The notes under the pieces are model-generated. The model was not told the origin of the DNA. It ran no database searches and saw nothing but the letters and a program-made list of their open reading frames with translations. Positions 34,465-44,932 of a stretch of 64,000 nucleotides of DNA are shown piece by piece. Numbering within the stretch: position 1 is the first letter of the stretch; each line of letters begins with the position of its first letter. Source of the stretch: Pholiota molesta (Eukaryota; Basidiomycota; Agaricomycetes; Agaricales; Strophariaceae); contig JACGCK010000027.1 of assembly GCA_014925825.1 (NCBI GenBank), positions 248,001-312,000 on the forward strand, given 5' to 3'. The position numbers and the translations under genes were made by a program.

Positions 34465-36209
34465 TTAGTTGGTATTTGCATCCGTAAATGGTGTTGTTGC
34501 GAAACCGACTCGGTTATTGGTGGTATCGTAGACGGAGTAGAAGCGCTCAAGGAATCCATAACCATTGATGAAATCGAGGCCTGAACCGCTATTCGAACCA
34601 ATGTCGCCGACGATGAGATAAATTTTGTCCGCGGAGCCGCCGATGGCGCTGTTGAGAGAACGAGGCCATATTTGTGCATTTGGCGTCAATTCAAAGGTTG
34701 TCTAGATAAGGGCACGTGAAAAGGATGAGATTCGGACGATGGCAGCAGACCGGATATACATACTCCTCCAGTAGTAAAGAACAGACTTTGAAGATTGGCG
34801 TATTGGGCCGGGGTAATTGCGAGTAACCCGGTGGTGCTGTCGGGAATTGCCCCAGTAGCCGCTTTGTAGAGATTGAATCCATCAGTGGCGATGAGAATAA
34901 GAGTTGTGCCTAGAACAAACAAATTAGATATAGAGTTTCTGAATATCCAAGCTTTAGACGTACCAGTATCAACAATTCCCGCAGTTGTGGAGAGTATACT
35001 TGCCGAATCGCCGTAACGAATGGACTGGTCAATACCCCAGTAGTTGGATGCAGGCGACGTCGACGTTACAGGGCTATGAGAGGTATGGCGTTAATATCAG
35101 CCAAAAATCGCAAGAAATAACGTACACATATGTAATTTCTCCAGTAAATTTTGTGCTGTCAGTTCCGCCTGTTGGAAAGAATGTAGCATTTAGCCCGAGC
35201 TTGTATGAAGAATCGCAACATATTTACCCCAAGTAATCTCCCCGTTGACATCATCTTCTGTAGTAGTAGGCTGGAAAGAAATACCAATTGCGTTGACATC
35301 AATCACCCCGTTTGTGAAGAGGTTGTCGGTCACAGTAGGAATTGTGGATGTCAAAGCAGGAGCCAATGTCCCCTTCGTTAGATCTGTGGGTCCGATGCTG
35401 ATCGAGTGCACTCCATTAGTTGTGTGCTCTTTAGTGGTGAGGAAATCTGACGCTCACCCAAGAATACCATCTACACCAGAGAATCCATTGGAAACCTCAG
35501 CAACGCCAATAGACTGCTTAGGAATAACGAGACTTGAGGTAATGGTAACGGTATCGATATATTCGAGCCCTAAAAATATTCAGCTCTCTCAACGTATATA
35601 GTATCATCGAAATGACCCACCAGCAAACTGTCCAGATCCATACGTCACAGTCTGATTTCGCAGAATAATTAGTATAACCGAAGTTGTAGTAAGATATATC
35701 GACTTTCCACCGCGTTTCCTTCCAGTGAGCTCGACGACGTCTGCACGTATCCTTTGGTAAGATTGGCTCCAACCCACGTATTAGAGCTGTCGTAACCAAA
35801 GATAGTTAGTTAGAATAACGACCAATCTTATGATACTCTGGATTACAGACCTTCCCGTATCAACTATGAGAGAATCTACATTGCGATGAATACAATGAGG
35901 GAAGCGGTCAACGGGTAACGATAAAACTCACAATTGGTCGCAGGATTTCCGACACCGAGGGTGGCTACGTATGTAACCGCTTGGTTGTCGACGGGCTCGG
36001 AATTGCCAGCAGGATTACCGGCGCTTGAGGTCATAGCCCTATTCTTGAGATACGTTGCCCTGGCTTGATCATGGCGGACGAGGTTATGGGCGCTCGTAAG
36101 GTTGAGGCGACGAGACATAGACAAAGTCACGAGCGACTGGTCGAGCTGCACCGGTTTAGCGGCAGCAGAGTTTGCAAGGAAAGCAGTCAAAAGAGCGGTC
36201 AGGAGCATC
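34465..36209 (-). CDS. Secreted aspartic protease B (pepsin family A1, polyporopepsin-like)
   Basis: ATG 36209 was preferred over the in-frame ATG at 36238 because it starts directly at a signal peptide (MLLTALLTAFLANSAAA). Propeptide: LSMSRRLNLTSAHNLVRHDQ. Mature part: TYVATLGVGNPATN, first catalytic motif LIVDTGSSNTWVGA (intron near 35853), second catalytic motif GIVDTGTTLILIATDGF (intron near 34965), then FELTPNAQIWPRSLN, GYGFLERFYSVYDTTNNR and the end FTDANTN. It is closely related to protease A throughout but longer in the propeptide junction (an inserted Gly/Asn/Ser stretch). Predicted secreted acid protease of family A1, related to polyporopepsin of wood-decay fungi. Confidence 0.9.
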
Positions 36210-36272
36210 TTGGTCGATGAGACGGGTGGCCGTTGCAAGAGGGTCCGATCAGCAAACGGAAAGGTGCAGTCC

Positions 36273-36280
36273 TTTTATAC
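36273..36280 (-). promoter_or_regulatory. TATA box of aspartic protease B
   Basis: On the minus strand GGTATAAAAGG lies about 65 bp upstream of the chosen start at 36209, a strong match to a TATA box at ordinary fungal spacing. It supports strong or inducible transcription. Confidence 0.65.
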
Positions 36281-37194
36281 CTCTAGGACCAAATGACGAA
36301 CAGGGAATACGGTTCGGTACGGCCTTGAATTCGATGGGGAATGCGGACCCCTGAAGGCTGATATCCATTGTCATTGGATGAGGCTGACAATAATATTCGT
36401 TCTCGGTCAGTTAACGGACAATTTATATTTTATATTTGACTGTCACTCCACAACATGCCGTATACTTACCGACGACAGGCGAAGGTTGGAGCGAACCTGA
36501 GCGAACTACTCAGGAGAATTATCATCTGAAAATCATCAGCTATCATGCTGCATCAGTGGCGTAAATGAAGAGGTAAGTAAGTTGAGCGAAAAGTCTTTCA
36601 AATGTAAGTCAAAGAAGCTTACTACGTCAATTGATTCTGTCACTGTTTATTTTGCGTATCATCGGTGCACTGGAACCAGTAGAATGAAGTCACTGCCAAT
36701 TGAGAACCCTATCTTTGAGCACTGAAGCGCTGAGGGGTCAACCTAAAAATAGATTCATGGGTCAGAATGTTTCACAGATATATACGATATGGCTTAGCTC
36801 TGACAGAATGAATTTCATGAAATAAATTGGTCTGCACTAGCGATAATTTAATATGAACCGAGGAGCTAGAACTTGTTGAAGTCCACGTGTTACTTGTTAA
36901 TGCGATATGAGTAGTTCCTACTTACCAAAAGGATTATACTATTATAGAGGAATTGGTGTGTGGAAATCGCCTAAAGGACCATGATCAGTCCATCATTGAG
37001 CGTTATATCCTAGTTGAGTCTAATTGTCTTACTATTTCGGTGTGTGTATCGTCAATCGGCACTGATGACTTTGTCTCCTGACAATGGCCATGGCAGATAG
37101 ACACGTACGATGTTGTACCTACCTACCTACATCAACAAACCTCAAGCATTTCCAGCATGCCGCAGAAAAAAGCAGGAAGTCCTATTAGAAGTCA
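36281..37194. other. Intergenic, no gene seen
   Basis: AT-rich sequence upstream of protease B with only short open frames. It may carry upstream regulatory sites of the protease, but none could be recognised. Confidence 0.45.
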
Positions 37195-38090
37195 TCAGCC
37201 TCTTCCCAGGATATAAGTTTCTGGATATCGGACTGGAGAGATTTTGAGTAATATATCGTCCCACATTGCGAACCACTTTTTCAGATGAAAACTGTACTGA
37301 CCAGATGGCAAACGCGAAGGCGAAGGCGTCTCGGACCTCTTACGCTTCAAGTTCTGGAAGCTAGACGGCTCCAAGGGCTGCTTTCTCAACGTCGTGCCGA
37401 GCTTGGCGATTTAGCGACGGTCGCAAAAAGTCATCCATAAATTGCCCGTTTTCATTGAGGAGTGTACGATTAGTAGTGTCTTGATCATATTCCTGATCAG
37501 ATTCAAGGGTAGAAGATTATGATGAGCAGTAAATCGAAATGTTTAACGCAGCACAGACCAGTACACCTTTATGGTTTTGTTGAATGGTCTGTTTCGTTAG
37601 AACAAAGTGATGTTCTATCCTTTTCGGACCTACGAGACAGAACTTTTACACAACACCCAAAGAGAAAAGCTGACCTTGTAACCTGACCGACATAAGCCTT
37701 AGGACAGGGTCTCCAAGCTGATCAACCACCCTTTGCAAATGTGCTTCATACTCCTCGAGCGCGTTGTTCAAAGGGTGCCTTTTCTTCGCCACTTCCGCCA
37801 CCTGCACCTGGTGCGCCGTAAGCTTTGCCTTGACCCCCTCCGAGAGGAACGCCGACTTGTACTCGGCAAGAGACAGTCAAGGCGCACTTCAGCCGAGTCC
37901 AGCGCGTCGCGGCAGGCGGTGTATTCAGCGAGGAAAGTTTTGAACTCTTGAAAGGCACAAAATGCGGCTGGGGAGAATTCGTTGTTTGTGAGTGCTAGGC
38001 ATCGTAGATGGGGGATGGGTTTATTTTCCAGGAGGTTGCCTGTTATATTCCCCTCGCGCCGTTGGAGCTTCTAGCCGTAATTGCGATGCT
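37195..38090 (-). pseudogene. Broken or intron-rich gene of unknown function
   Basis: The minus strand has stretches with clear protein character in changing frames: NLLENKPIPHLRCLALTN and AFCAFQEFKTFLAEYT (about 38040-37900), then after a one-base shift LAEYKSAFLSEGVKAKL and NNALEEYEAHLQRVVDQLGD (about 37870-37700), and after a gap NLKRKRSETPSPSRLPSG (about 37345). I could not find introns that join them cleanly at 37880. It is either a decayed gene or one carrying a one-base error. The helical, charged middle suggests a coiled coil. No known domain recognised. Confidence 0.4.
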
Positions 38091-38372
38091 AACGAAATTT
38101 GAAATTTGGAACCTGCAAAGGAAAGAAACATTCCACATTCGATGTGGTTTGCATTGAGTTGTGCACTTCCTTACAAAATATGCCGGTTAGCCAAGGTTAT
38201 TAGACAGTCAATATTGTATATCGATTCCTGTCGTTGAACAAGAAATTCAGTCCCTTGCCGATTCGTACATAGTTAAATTCCTGTCAGAATAACAAATCAT
38301 ATCCCAGAAAATTCATATAGGTACATCACATCTGATAGTGCAGGACAGTTCCTCATGCGTTCTTCGCAAATT

Positions 38373-39360
38373 CTACGTCCCAAGACGCCTCCCAGAACCC
38401 CACGTGTGCCCTGTCGATGCTCCAGTGGTGGGAGTACCTGCAGGCGCTGTGACATGGACGCCTGAGCGCGCAAGTCCGGCCGCCGCACCTCCCGCCGCAG
38501 GCGGCCGGCGAGGACGCCCCTCCTCTCCAAACAGACGGCGCAGCCACTGCGGCGCCATAGAGTACGGCCCTAGCAGACCGCGCGAGCCGAGCTCGCTCCC
38601 CCAGACTGTCCACCACCACAGATGCCCTACGGCCGCACCGGCGACAGCCAACGCTGCTGCACTGGTACCGTATACGACGAGGTCCATTGCTATGAGGACG
38701 TATGGATAATAGGTGATGGGGATAGTGATAAGACCCATGATGGAGGTCATAGCGCCCGGTGGAGCGAGGGAGGAATAGAGATACACGAGGCACACGAGGA
38801 AGGGGCGGAAGAAGATCATAGCGCCGAGCGGGAGTGTAGCTACCTGAAGGAGGGGTCAGGGTTTGGTTGGATGTTGCGAAAAGGAACTTACAATTATGGC
38901 GCCGCATGCCCAGAACATTTGCCATGCGAGATCTGCTGAACGGTTGGAATACGATCTGCTTTCAATATCGTTTGCTGTGCGGCTAATAAAGCAAGTTAGT
39001 TAAATTAGAAGCCTACATGGCATGATAATTCCTTACTATAGCATGACGAGATCGAACACATATGCAAGTCCATCACCTAGGAAAAGTCATTATAATCCTA
39101 CAATGAGTGTTCCACATGGAATCACCTCCTAAGAAGAATGAAGTGTAGAGTCTCCAGAGCTAAATAAAGAGATTAGCATGAGCAGTCAAAATGGCAAAAA
39201 TTTCTACCTGAAATTTCTTGGTGATGAATGGCGTGAAGAAAACAATAGTATATGGCGATACTAGCTTCATAAGAACTGGTATGGTGATTCCCAGTGACGA
39301 TCCAACGAGGAATCGCGTCACTGGAGGGACCTTTTTAATTTCAGCTATTAGTTGGTCCAT
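38373..39360 (-). CDS. DER1: Derlin-family ER membrane protein (ERAD)
   Basis: The start MDQLIAEIKKVPPVTRFLVG with SPYTIVFF then KKFQLWRLYTSFFLGG matches the Derlin N-terminus (IPPVTR, KxQxWRL). Five exons are joined by clean GT-AG introns. Several hydrophobic segments follow (DGLAYVFDLVMLY, WACGAIIVATLPLGAMIFF, MTSIMGLITIPITYYP and others), typical of this rhomboid-pseudoprotease fold in the ER membrane. The Gly/Pro-rich tail ends TGHTWGSGRRLGT, an SHP box that in Derlins recruits Cdc48/p97 for extraction of misfolded proteins. The tail places it closer to Dfm1 and metazoan Derlin-1/2 than to yeast Der1, which lacks the box; the symbol is therefore family-level. It shares a 315-bp divergent promoter region with the F-box-like gene at 39676. 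Confidence 0.88.
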
Positions 39361-39675
39361 TTTTTGAAGATGTTGGGCGATTTAGAAGGAGTTAGGGATG
39401 GGCCATAGGCTGAAGAAAGGAAAGCTGGACACGGAGTAGAAAGTCAGACGCCGAAAGGCTAGTGACGTGTTGTGAACACGTGGATCACGTGCACAGATCA
39501 GCCGAAGGTGCGCCGTCACCCGTGCGCCGCGGCCCGCCGCCGTGCGCCTTCCCCCGCCATCCGAAGATTCCACGACGCATTGATGAATATGAACTGCTCA
39601 ACAACTACAACACACTTCAGCGTGAATTCGATTATCCAAATACACATCAAATAAACTAAAGCCACGAATCACGAT
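39361..39675. promoter_or_regulatory. Divergent promoter, Derlin / F-box-like gene 1
   Basis: A 315-bp region between two start codons. The middle (39475-39560) is GC-rich and contains CACGTG-type sequence (AACACGTGGATCACGTGCAC, two CACGTG E-boxes at about 39477-39497), which could bind bHLH factors. The assignment of the E-boxes to either gene is open. Confidence 0.5.
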
Positions 39676-41103
39676 ATGGCATCGGATCTGCCATACGAAC
39701 TTCACGAACTTATCTGCAGTTATCTAGAGCCTTCCACGCTTGCACCTTATTCCATGACCTGTCACAAATTCCATTCCATCGCACAAAAATCTATCTTCTC
39801 CAAGGTTAATTTGACATTTCCCCGAACGACAGAAATCCAAAACAGCCGGACCGAAAGATTATCGCGTCTCTCAACAAGTTCACCTCAGATTTGTGAAGTC
39901 GTTGAAACAGTGTCACTCATCGATAGGCGACATCTGCCGTTGAACTCATGCCTTTGGGATGATCCAATGTTATCATCGTTGCTTTTTCGCCTACGGAATG
40001 TCAAGAACTTTAGCATGGAAAGTTTTGCACTAGGCTCCCTTGATTGGATATCTATCAGGCCGACGGTACAAGATGCTTTGATAAACGTGTTCCATTCCAA
40101 TGCCCTCACCAGTCTGGCCTTATATCGCGTTGTGGATATCTCCCTAGATGTCCTCGATGGGTGTAGCGCATTGCAAGACCTCTCGCTTGAGCTCGTCTCC
40201 TTCCCGAAACAGGATAGGGATGCTTTCTTCGCAACCTCCCGGACAACTCAAACTCAGCGCGACAGGAGAGCACGACTTAAATCCCTGCGCCTTACTCTGT
40301 CCGACCCTCTATTCCATTTCTTTTCTACATGGATCACTAGTTCCGTCTGTGGCCTTGACGTCACGAAGCTTCAGCGTTTCGCCGCTTCGATGACCATGGA
40401 ATATTACGACCATGGAAACGTGAACAGGATCTTACAAGCGTGCGCCCAAACACTCGAAGTTTTCTGTTTTAGCCCAACATTCCAATGTAAGTACGTGAAG
40501 CACATTATTATGTTATTTGATTTTCTAACATGTCTCCCCAGCGAATGCGGATGTAGAACATATGGCAATCAATCCTATCGACATTAACATCTTGCCCTCC
40601 CTGCGGATCCTACGCATTCGCTTAGGTGTTGAGGCATCAGCATTAAGGAGACATAGCGTTCGAGTTCGCGCACCCCAAGACTATTTCCCATGGATCTTCA
40701 ACCTCATTAATCAACTCTCGCCTTCGAATTCTGTCTCCGAGATATCAATCAAAGTCAGTTTACTCAAAGAGCGCGAAATGGCTGGCGCACATGGTGTTGT
40801 TAATATGTCAATATGGCGGCCACTTGACAACTTGCTCGCCTCCCATGTTGCCAATTCTTTTCGCCAGTTTACGCTCATTGCTCTCAAAGAGGAATTCCAC
40901 GTTCCGAATGATGTGGCGGTACTAATCAAGCAATCATTCCCGAAACTCGAGGAGGCAAAGGTTTTAAACGTTCAGATGTCGAATGGTGAGCGATACTTGT
41001 CATTTATACGTGGTGAAAATTTCTAATGGTCTCCATAGCACTCCGAGGTTTTTTCTGCCACCCAGATGATGATGATCTCCTTGTGAGGACTAAGGTGTAC
41101 TGA
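39676..41103 (+). CDS. F-box-like / LRR-like protein, paralogue 1
   Basis: Three exons (39676-40486, 40542-40985, 41039-41103) give 439 residues. The N-terminus MASDLPYELHELICSYLEPS with YSMTCHKFHSIAQKSIFSKV is an F-box-like motif, the adaptor end that binds Skp1 in SCF ubiquitin ligases. The rest has leucine-rich, loosely repeating strands (LTSLALYRVVDISLDVLDGC, LKSLRLTLS, LRILRIRLG) as in fungal F-box/LRR proteins. It ends HPDDDDLLVRTKVY. Agaricomycetes have large families of such genes; targets are unknown. Two paralogues follow in tandem (41457, 43171) and a fourth lies at 62327 on the other strand. Confidence 0.82.
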
Positions 41104-41456
41104 TTCACAACCACGTTAACGTTAGGAATATTCATATCCATCTATTTTACTATTAGTATACTTATACTGGATCTTCATTTACAATAACGAGCTTTCCAGT
41201 CCGGGCAGGTATGCCACAAGCCCACAGTACTTAGTGTGTACATATAGTGTCTTAAATCAACTTGTCTCCCTGAGTTCCGACGGCGACAGTGGTTTGACTG
41301 TGGCAATTTAGCAAAGACCGCTTTTTAAGACGTATATTTTTCAGTGCGCGTGATGTGGCAACATTTATTGATAGATGTTTACTCTTGGTTCACTCCCTCA
41401 CCAAGCTGACGCGAAACTGAACATTCCATCTTCATTCCATCTTCGTTCAACACTTC
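41104..41456. other. Intergenic between F-box-like genes 1 and 2
   Basis: A 353-bp AT-rich spacer. The pyrimidine-rich stretch just before 41457 (TTCCATCTTCATTCCATC with a TTCATTCCATCTTCG repeat) is probably the transcription-start region of gene 2. Nothing else seen. Confidence 0.4.
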
Positions 41457-42808
41457 ATGGTATCAGAGATACCTTGCGAGCTCCACGAGCTGATATGCAG
41501 CCATCTAGACCTGCCGACTCTAAAAGCATATTCGTTGGCTTGTTATCAATTTCACTGCTTTGCGCAGAAATTCATTTTTGCCAACGTTACATTGCCATAT
41601 CCCCGCGGACAGGATCCAACGCTGACAGCCGAACCGAAGAGATTTTAGATCTCTCGACAGTCTCGCCTTCAATATTTGAAGCCATTCAAACAGTGTCGCT
41701 TGTCGACAGTGGGGTGGCGCATGTGAAGTCTGCGACCAGAAACCTTTGGGATGACCCTATGCTATGTTCTCTGCTTCCGCGTCTGCGGAATGTCAAGAAT
41801 TTTGGCATGGAAAGTCTCTCGTTTGCTGGTTTTCCTTGGATAGCTATCCCAGTGACAATACAACAAGCTCTCATTGGCATCCTTCATTCCGATGTGCTTA
41901 CCTGTCTTGCTTTATATCATGTCTTTGAACTTCCTCTCGATGTCCTCGACAGCTGTCCTGTTTTGGAAGAACTCTCGCTCGAGTTTGTCTTCTTTCAGGA
42001 CAAAGAATTAGACCTTGTCTTTTTTTCAGGTTCCTGGAAACACACAGCCCGGCGCGAAAGGAGGACCGAGCTTAAATCCCTGCGTGTCGCTCTTCACGAC
42101 TATATGTTTCTTTTCTTTTCTACGTGGATCACTAGTTTTGCCTGTAATCTTGACATCTCGAAACTTCAGCGCTTTTCAGTTTCAGGGACAGTTTCGGGGA
42201 CCACTGAATACGGCAGCATCAACAGAATCTTACAAGCCACTTCCGGAACCATTGAGATTTTTTGCGTGTATCCGACGTTCAAAGACCTAGCACATCTAGA
42301 TGCAAAAACGGCGGCTGATCCGCGCATTGATATCAGCACATTGTCCTCAATGCGTATCCTTCGGCTGCGCTTAGGCAAAGTAACAGCACCACTTTCTGAC
42401 GACACTCTCCCATCTCTGCACTATGGACCTTGGATGTTCCATCTCTTTAGCCAGCTACCACCCATGAGTTCTGTCGCCGAAATTTCAATCTACGTTGAAC
42501 AGGCTCCGGCGGATATGAGGATGTGGCATCTTCTTGATACCGTCCTTACCCCCTACGTCGCTAATTCACTTCGTCGGTTCACGTTCATTGCACCTAAGGA
42601 TGAATTCTACACCGCGGACGAAATCAAACTCGCTTTTCCGAACCTCAACAGTCGAAATATCTTAAATGTGCGAATATCAGAATGTGAGCAATAATTGCGG
42701 ATTGTGCGCATCTCCAGATGTTCATTGTTGACAATTTCCATAGCGTTCTCGGGCTTTTTATCTGGGCAAGAAAAGAAGGATGTTCCTGCAAGGGCCAGAG
42801 TATGTTGA
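41457..42808 (+). pseudogene. F-box-like protein paralogue 2, with frameshift after the F-box
   Basis: The F-box part MVSEIPCELHELICSHLDL to FIFANVTLPYPR is in one frame, which stops at 41648. The rest of the family sequence (RTEEILDLSTVSPSIFEAIQ onward) continues in another frame that is open to 42694. Compared with paralogue 1, about 41600-41635 holds two extra bases or lacks one. No GT-AG pair there restores the frame. The intron that paralogues 1 and 4 have after FSPTF/FDPAF is absent here (YPTFKDLAHLDAK is continuous), while the last intron (42685) is kept. The final exon ends at 42808. Either a recent pseudogene or a one-base sequence error; the downstream frame has no other damage. A start at 41375 in the second frame would skip the F-box. 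Confidence 0.72.
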
Positions 42809-43170
42809 TATGGCGACGATGTCAGTGTTTTTTGTATGTGTCTTATCTGCTGGATCACCACATGTAGCCTGCTCCGCGCACGTACGCCATTCCTACTGTT
42901 AGCCCAGAGTAGCCTGCGTCATGATATGCTATATATATCTGCCTTCGTTAAATATGGTTCGCGACAGATGCACTATTCTGGGTGTCTCTTGACGATGGCA
43001 GAAACGCTTCTTTGCCCGAGCTCTCAATCCCTCTTTATCATTCCCGCATCGTTCATATTTTCAAGTATATCTCCTTTCCGTGTTTCTTGCTCCTCATCTC
43101 CATTCGTTAGCCACACATTTAAGACAGGCAACTTCTACATCCAATTTCTACCCATCTTCACCAAAGTGCA
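42809..43170. other. Intergenic between F-box-like genes 2 and 3
   Basis: A 362-bp spacer with CT-rich sequence directly upstream of the third gene (ATTTCTACCCATCTTCACC), a likely transcription-start region. No gene. Confidence 0.4.
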
Positions 43171-44626
43171 ATGTCGTTGCAACACATCCCACATGAATTG
43201 GAGGACCTTATCTTGCAGCACTTACGACGAGACAGTGCTGCTCTCAAGGCAAGCACCCTCGCCTGCTACCGATTCGCCGTCGTTTCCCAAAAACTCCTAT
43301 TTCGCAACATTCTTCTTGACTTCTCAAACCGCTGCAAGTCCAATATGCTAGCGCCAACACAGGAAAGAGACCCAGAGGCTCTCCGCGGCTTCCTAGAAAT
43401 CACACCTCACATAGCGAGATCAATACGAGGCATTGATGTCATTGCCGATTCGCATCGCCTACAAACTCTCGACACAACCTTCCTCCCGTGTTTATCTTTG
43501 CTTGACAATCTGCGACATGTCAGTCTAGACACTAACTCTCCACGACCTATCTACTGGCGCTACCTCTCTCCAGCCGTGCACAATTCTCTTTACAACATTT
43601 CTCATTCAAATCAGCTTGTGACTCTCAGATTGCGCCGCATTTTTGAGGTCCCTTTATCTCTCCTCGCCGAATGCACCTCACTGGAGGCATTGTCTCTGTT
43701 TTCGATTACGTTCCAGCAGGAAGATAAACGACGCATTCTCGACGGCCGTTGGCATTTATCGCCGAACAAACAACGCCCGCGGCTTCGAACGCTTCAATTG
43801 TCCATATCTGACGACGCCTTTCGCGTCTTGCTCGATTTTCTCGTCGGCTCTAACTCCTTGTTAGACATTTCTATCCTTGCCGAGCTATCGATATCTATTT
43901 TCAGTCCGCGGTTCGACTACGCGAACATTCATCAGCTTTTGCATGCAGTGGGCAGTTCACTTGAAGTGTTCTGCTTCAGTCCGATTACTACAGGTAACTG
44001 ACATACGAACAGTTCTCAAGTTCAATTTTACTTATTTTTGTTTCCGGATCAAAGGCTCTCCTGTCAGACGCTCGGGCATCGAACTATTTCCGCCGCTTCA
44101 CCTACAACTACTGCCTCGTCTCCAGATATTTCGGCTCCGTTTGGCAACCAGCGGCACATATACCACCTTAAAATTCCCCTTGCCACCCCTCATAGACCAT
44201 GCATCTAGCATTATCACTCAGCTCGAGCCCGAGCATGCGATAGAAGAGATAACCCTGAAGATCACTTTCCCGAATCTAAAAGACCTCGAGGATGTTCAAA
44301 ATGACACGATGGCAACATGGGCGAATATATGCACGGCATTATCCAAGATGGGCTCTCTTCAAAAAGTGACTTTGTTCGTCGTTCAAGGCGATGCGTTGCA
44401 GAATGAGACGATGTCATGGATCAAGGAGGCCTTTTTTCGTATGAATTCGAAGGCTGTTTTGCGTATTCAGGCTACATCGTGTAAGTACCTACCGTGATTC
44501 AAAGAAGCCCTTATTAACAATATCTTTTATCGCTCTTTCAAAATTCCAGCGCCACTGGGCTTCTTGGGAAACGCAGACGATACCGATCTGCTCAGAGAGG
44601 CTTTCCGCAGACATGATATGGTATAA
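43171..44626 (+). CDS. F-box-like / LRR-like protein, paralogue 3
   Basis: Start MSLQHIPHELEDLILQHLRR with LACYRFAVVSQKLLFRNI, the same F-box-like opening as its neighbours but more diverged. Leucine-rich segments follow (NQLVTLRLRRIFEVPLSLL, RLRTLQLSISDD, SSLEVFCFSP). Introns at about 43995 and 44481 correspond to those of paralogue 1. The last exon gives PLGFLGNADDTDLLREAF and stops at 44626. About 450 residues, all in frame. Presumed SCF substrate adaptor, target unknown. It is the most divergent of the four copies. Confidence 0.8.
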
Positions 44627-44932
44627 TTTGATTGATCTCCATCTTTTCTCCTATAGCTATATAACAACCAAATAATGAGCTGAATGCACACTTTTCTTGA
44701 AGCTGTGCTAGAACAATGACGATTTCTAGGATATATGAAAGATATACAAAGTCCAAACGAATCAAGCCTGTCCAGACCTAGGGCTACATATAAGAGACGA
44801 GAGAAGACAAAAATAAGAGATACATGATATCAGGGATTTGAATTACGATATATGGCACATGGCTATTTCTGTAGGCAAAGAAAAAAGTTCGAAGAAGTAC
44901 CTCGAAAAGAATAATAGCTAGTAATTCAATGC
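44627..44932. other. Convergent 3' flanks
   Basis: A spacer between the stop of F-box-like gene 3 and the minus-strand gene ending at 44933. AT-rich; presumably the two 3' UTRs. Nothing else seen. Confidence 0.4.

Noticed and set aside
44829..44932. Possible extra 3' exon after the GTAAGC at the end of the 44933-46745 gene
   Set aside because: An in-frame TAA immediately follows GGGR, so the gene most simply ends there; the hypothetical next exon adds only a few residues.
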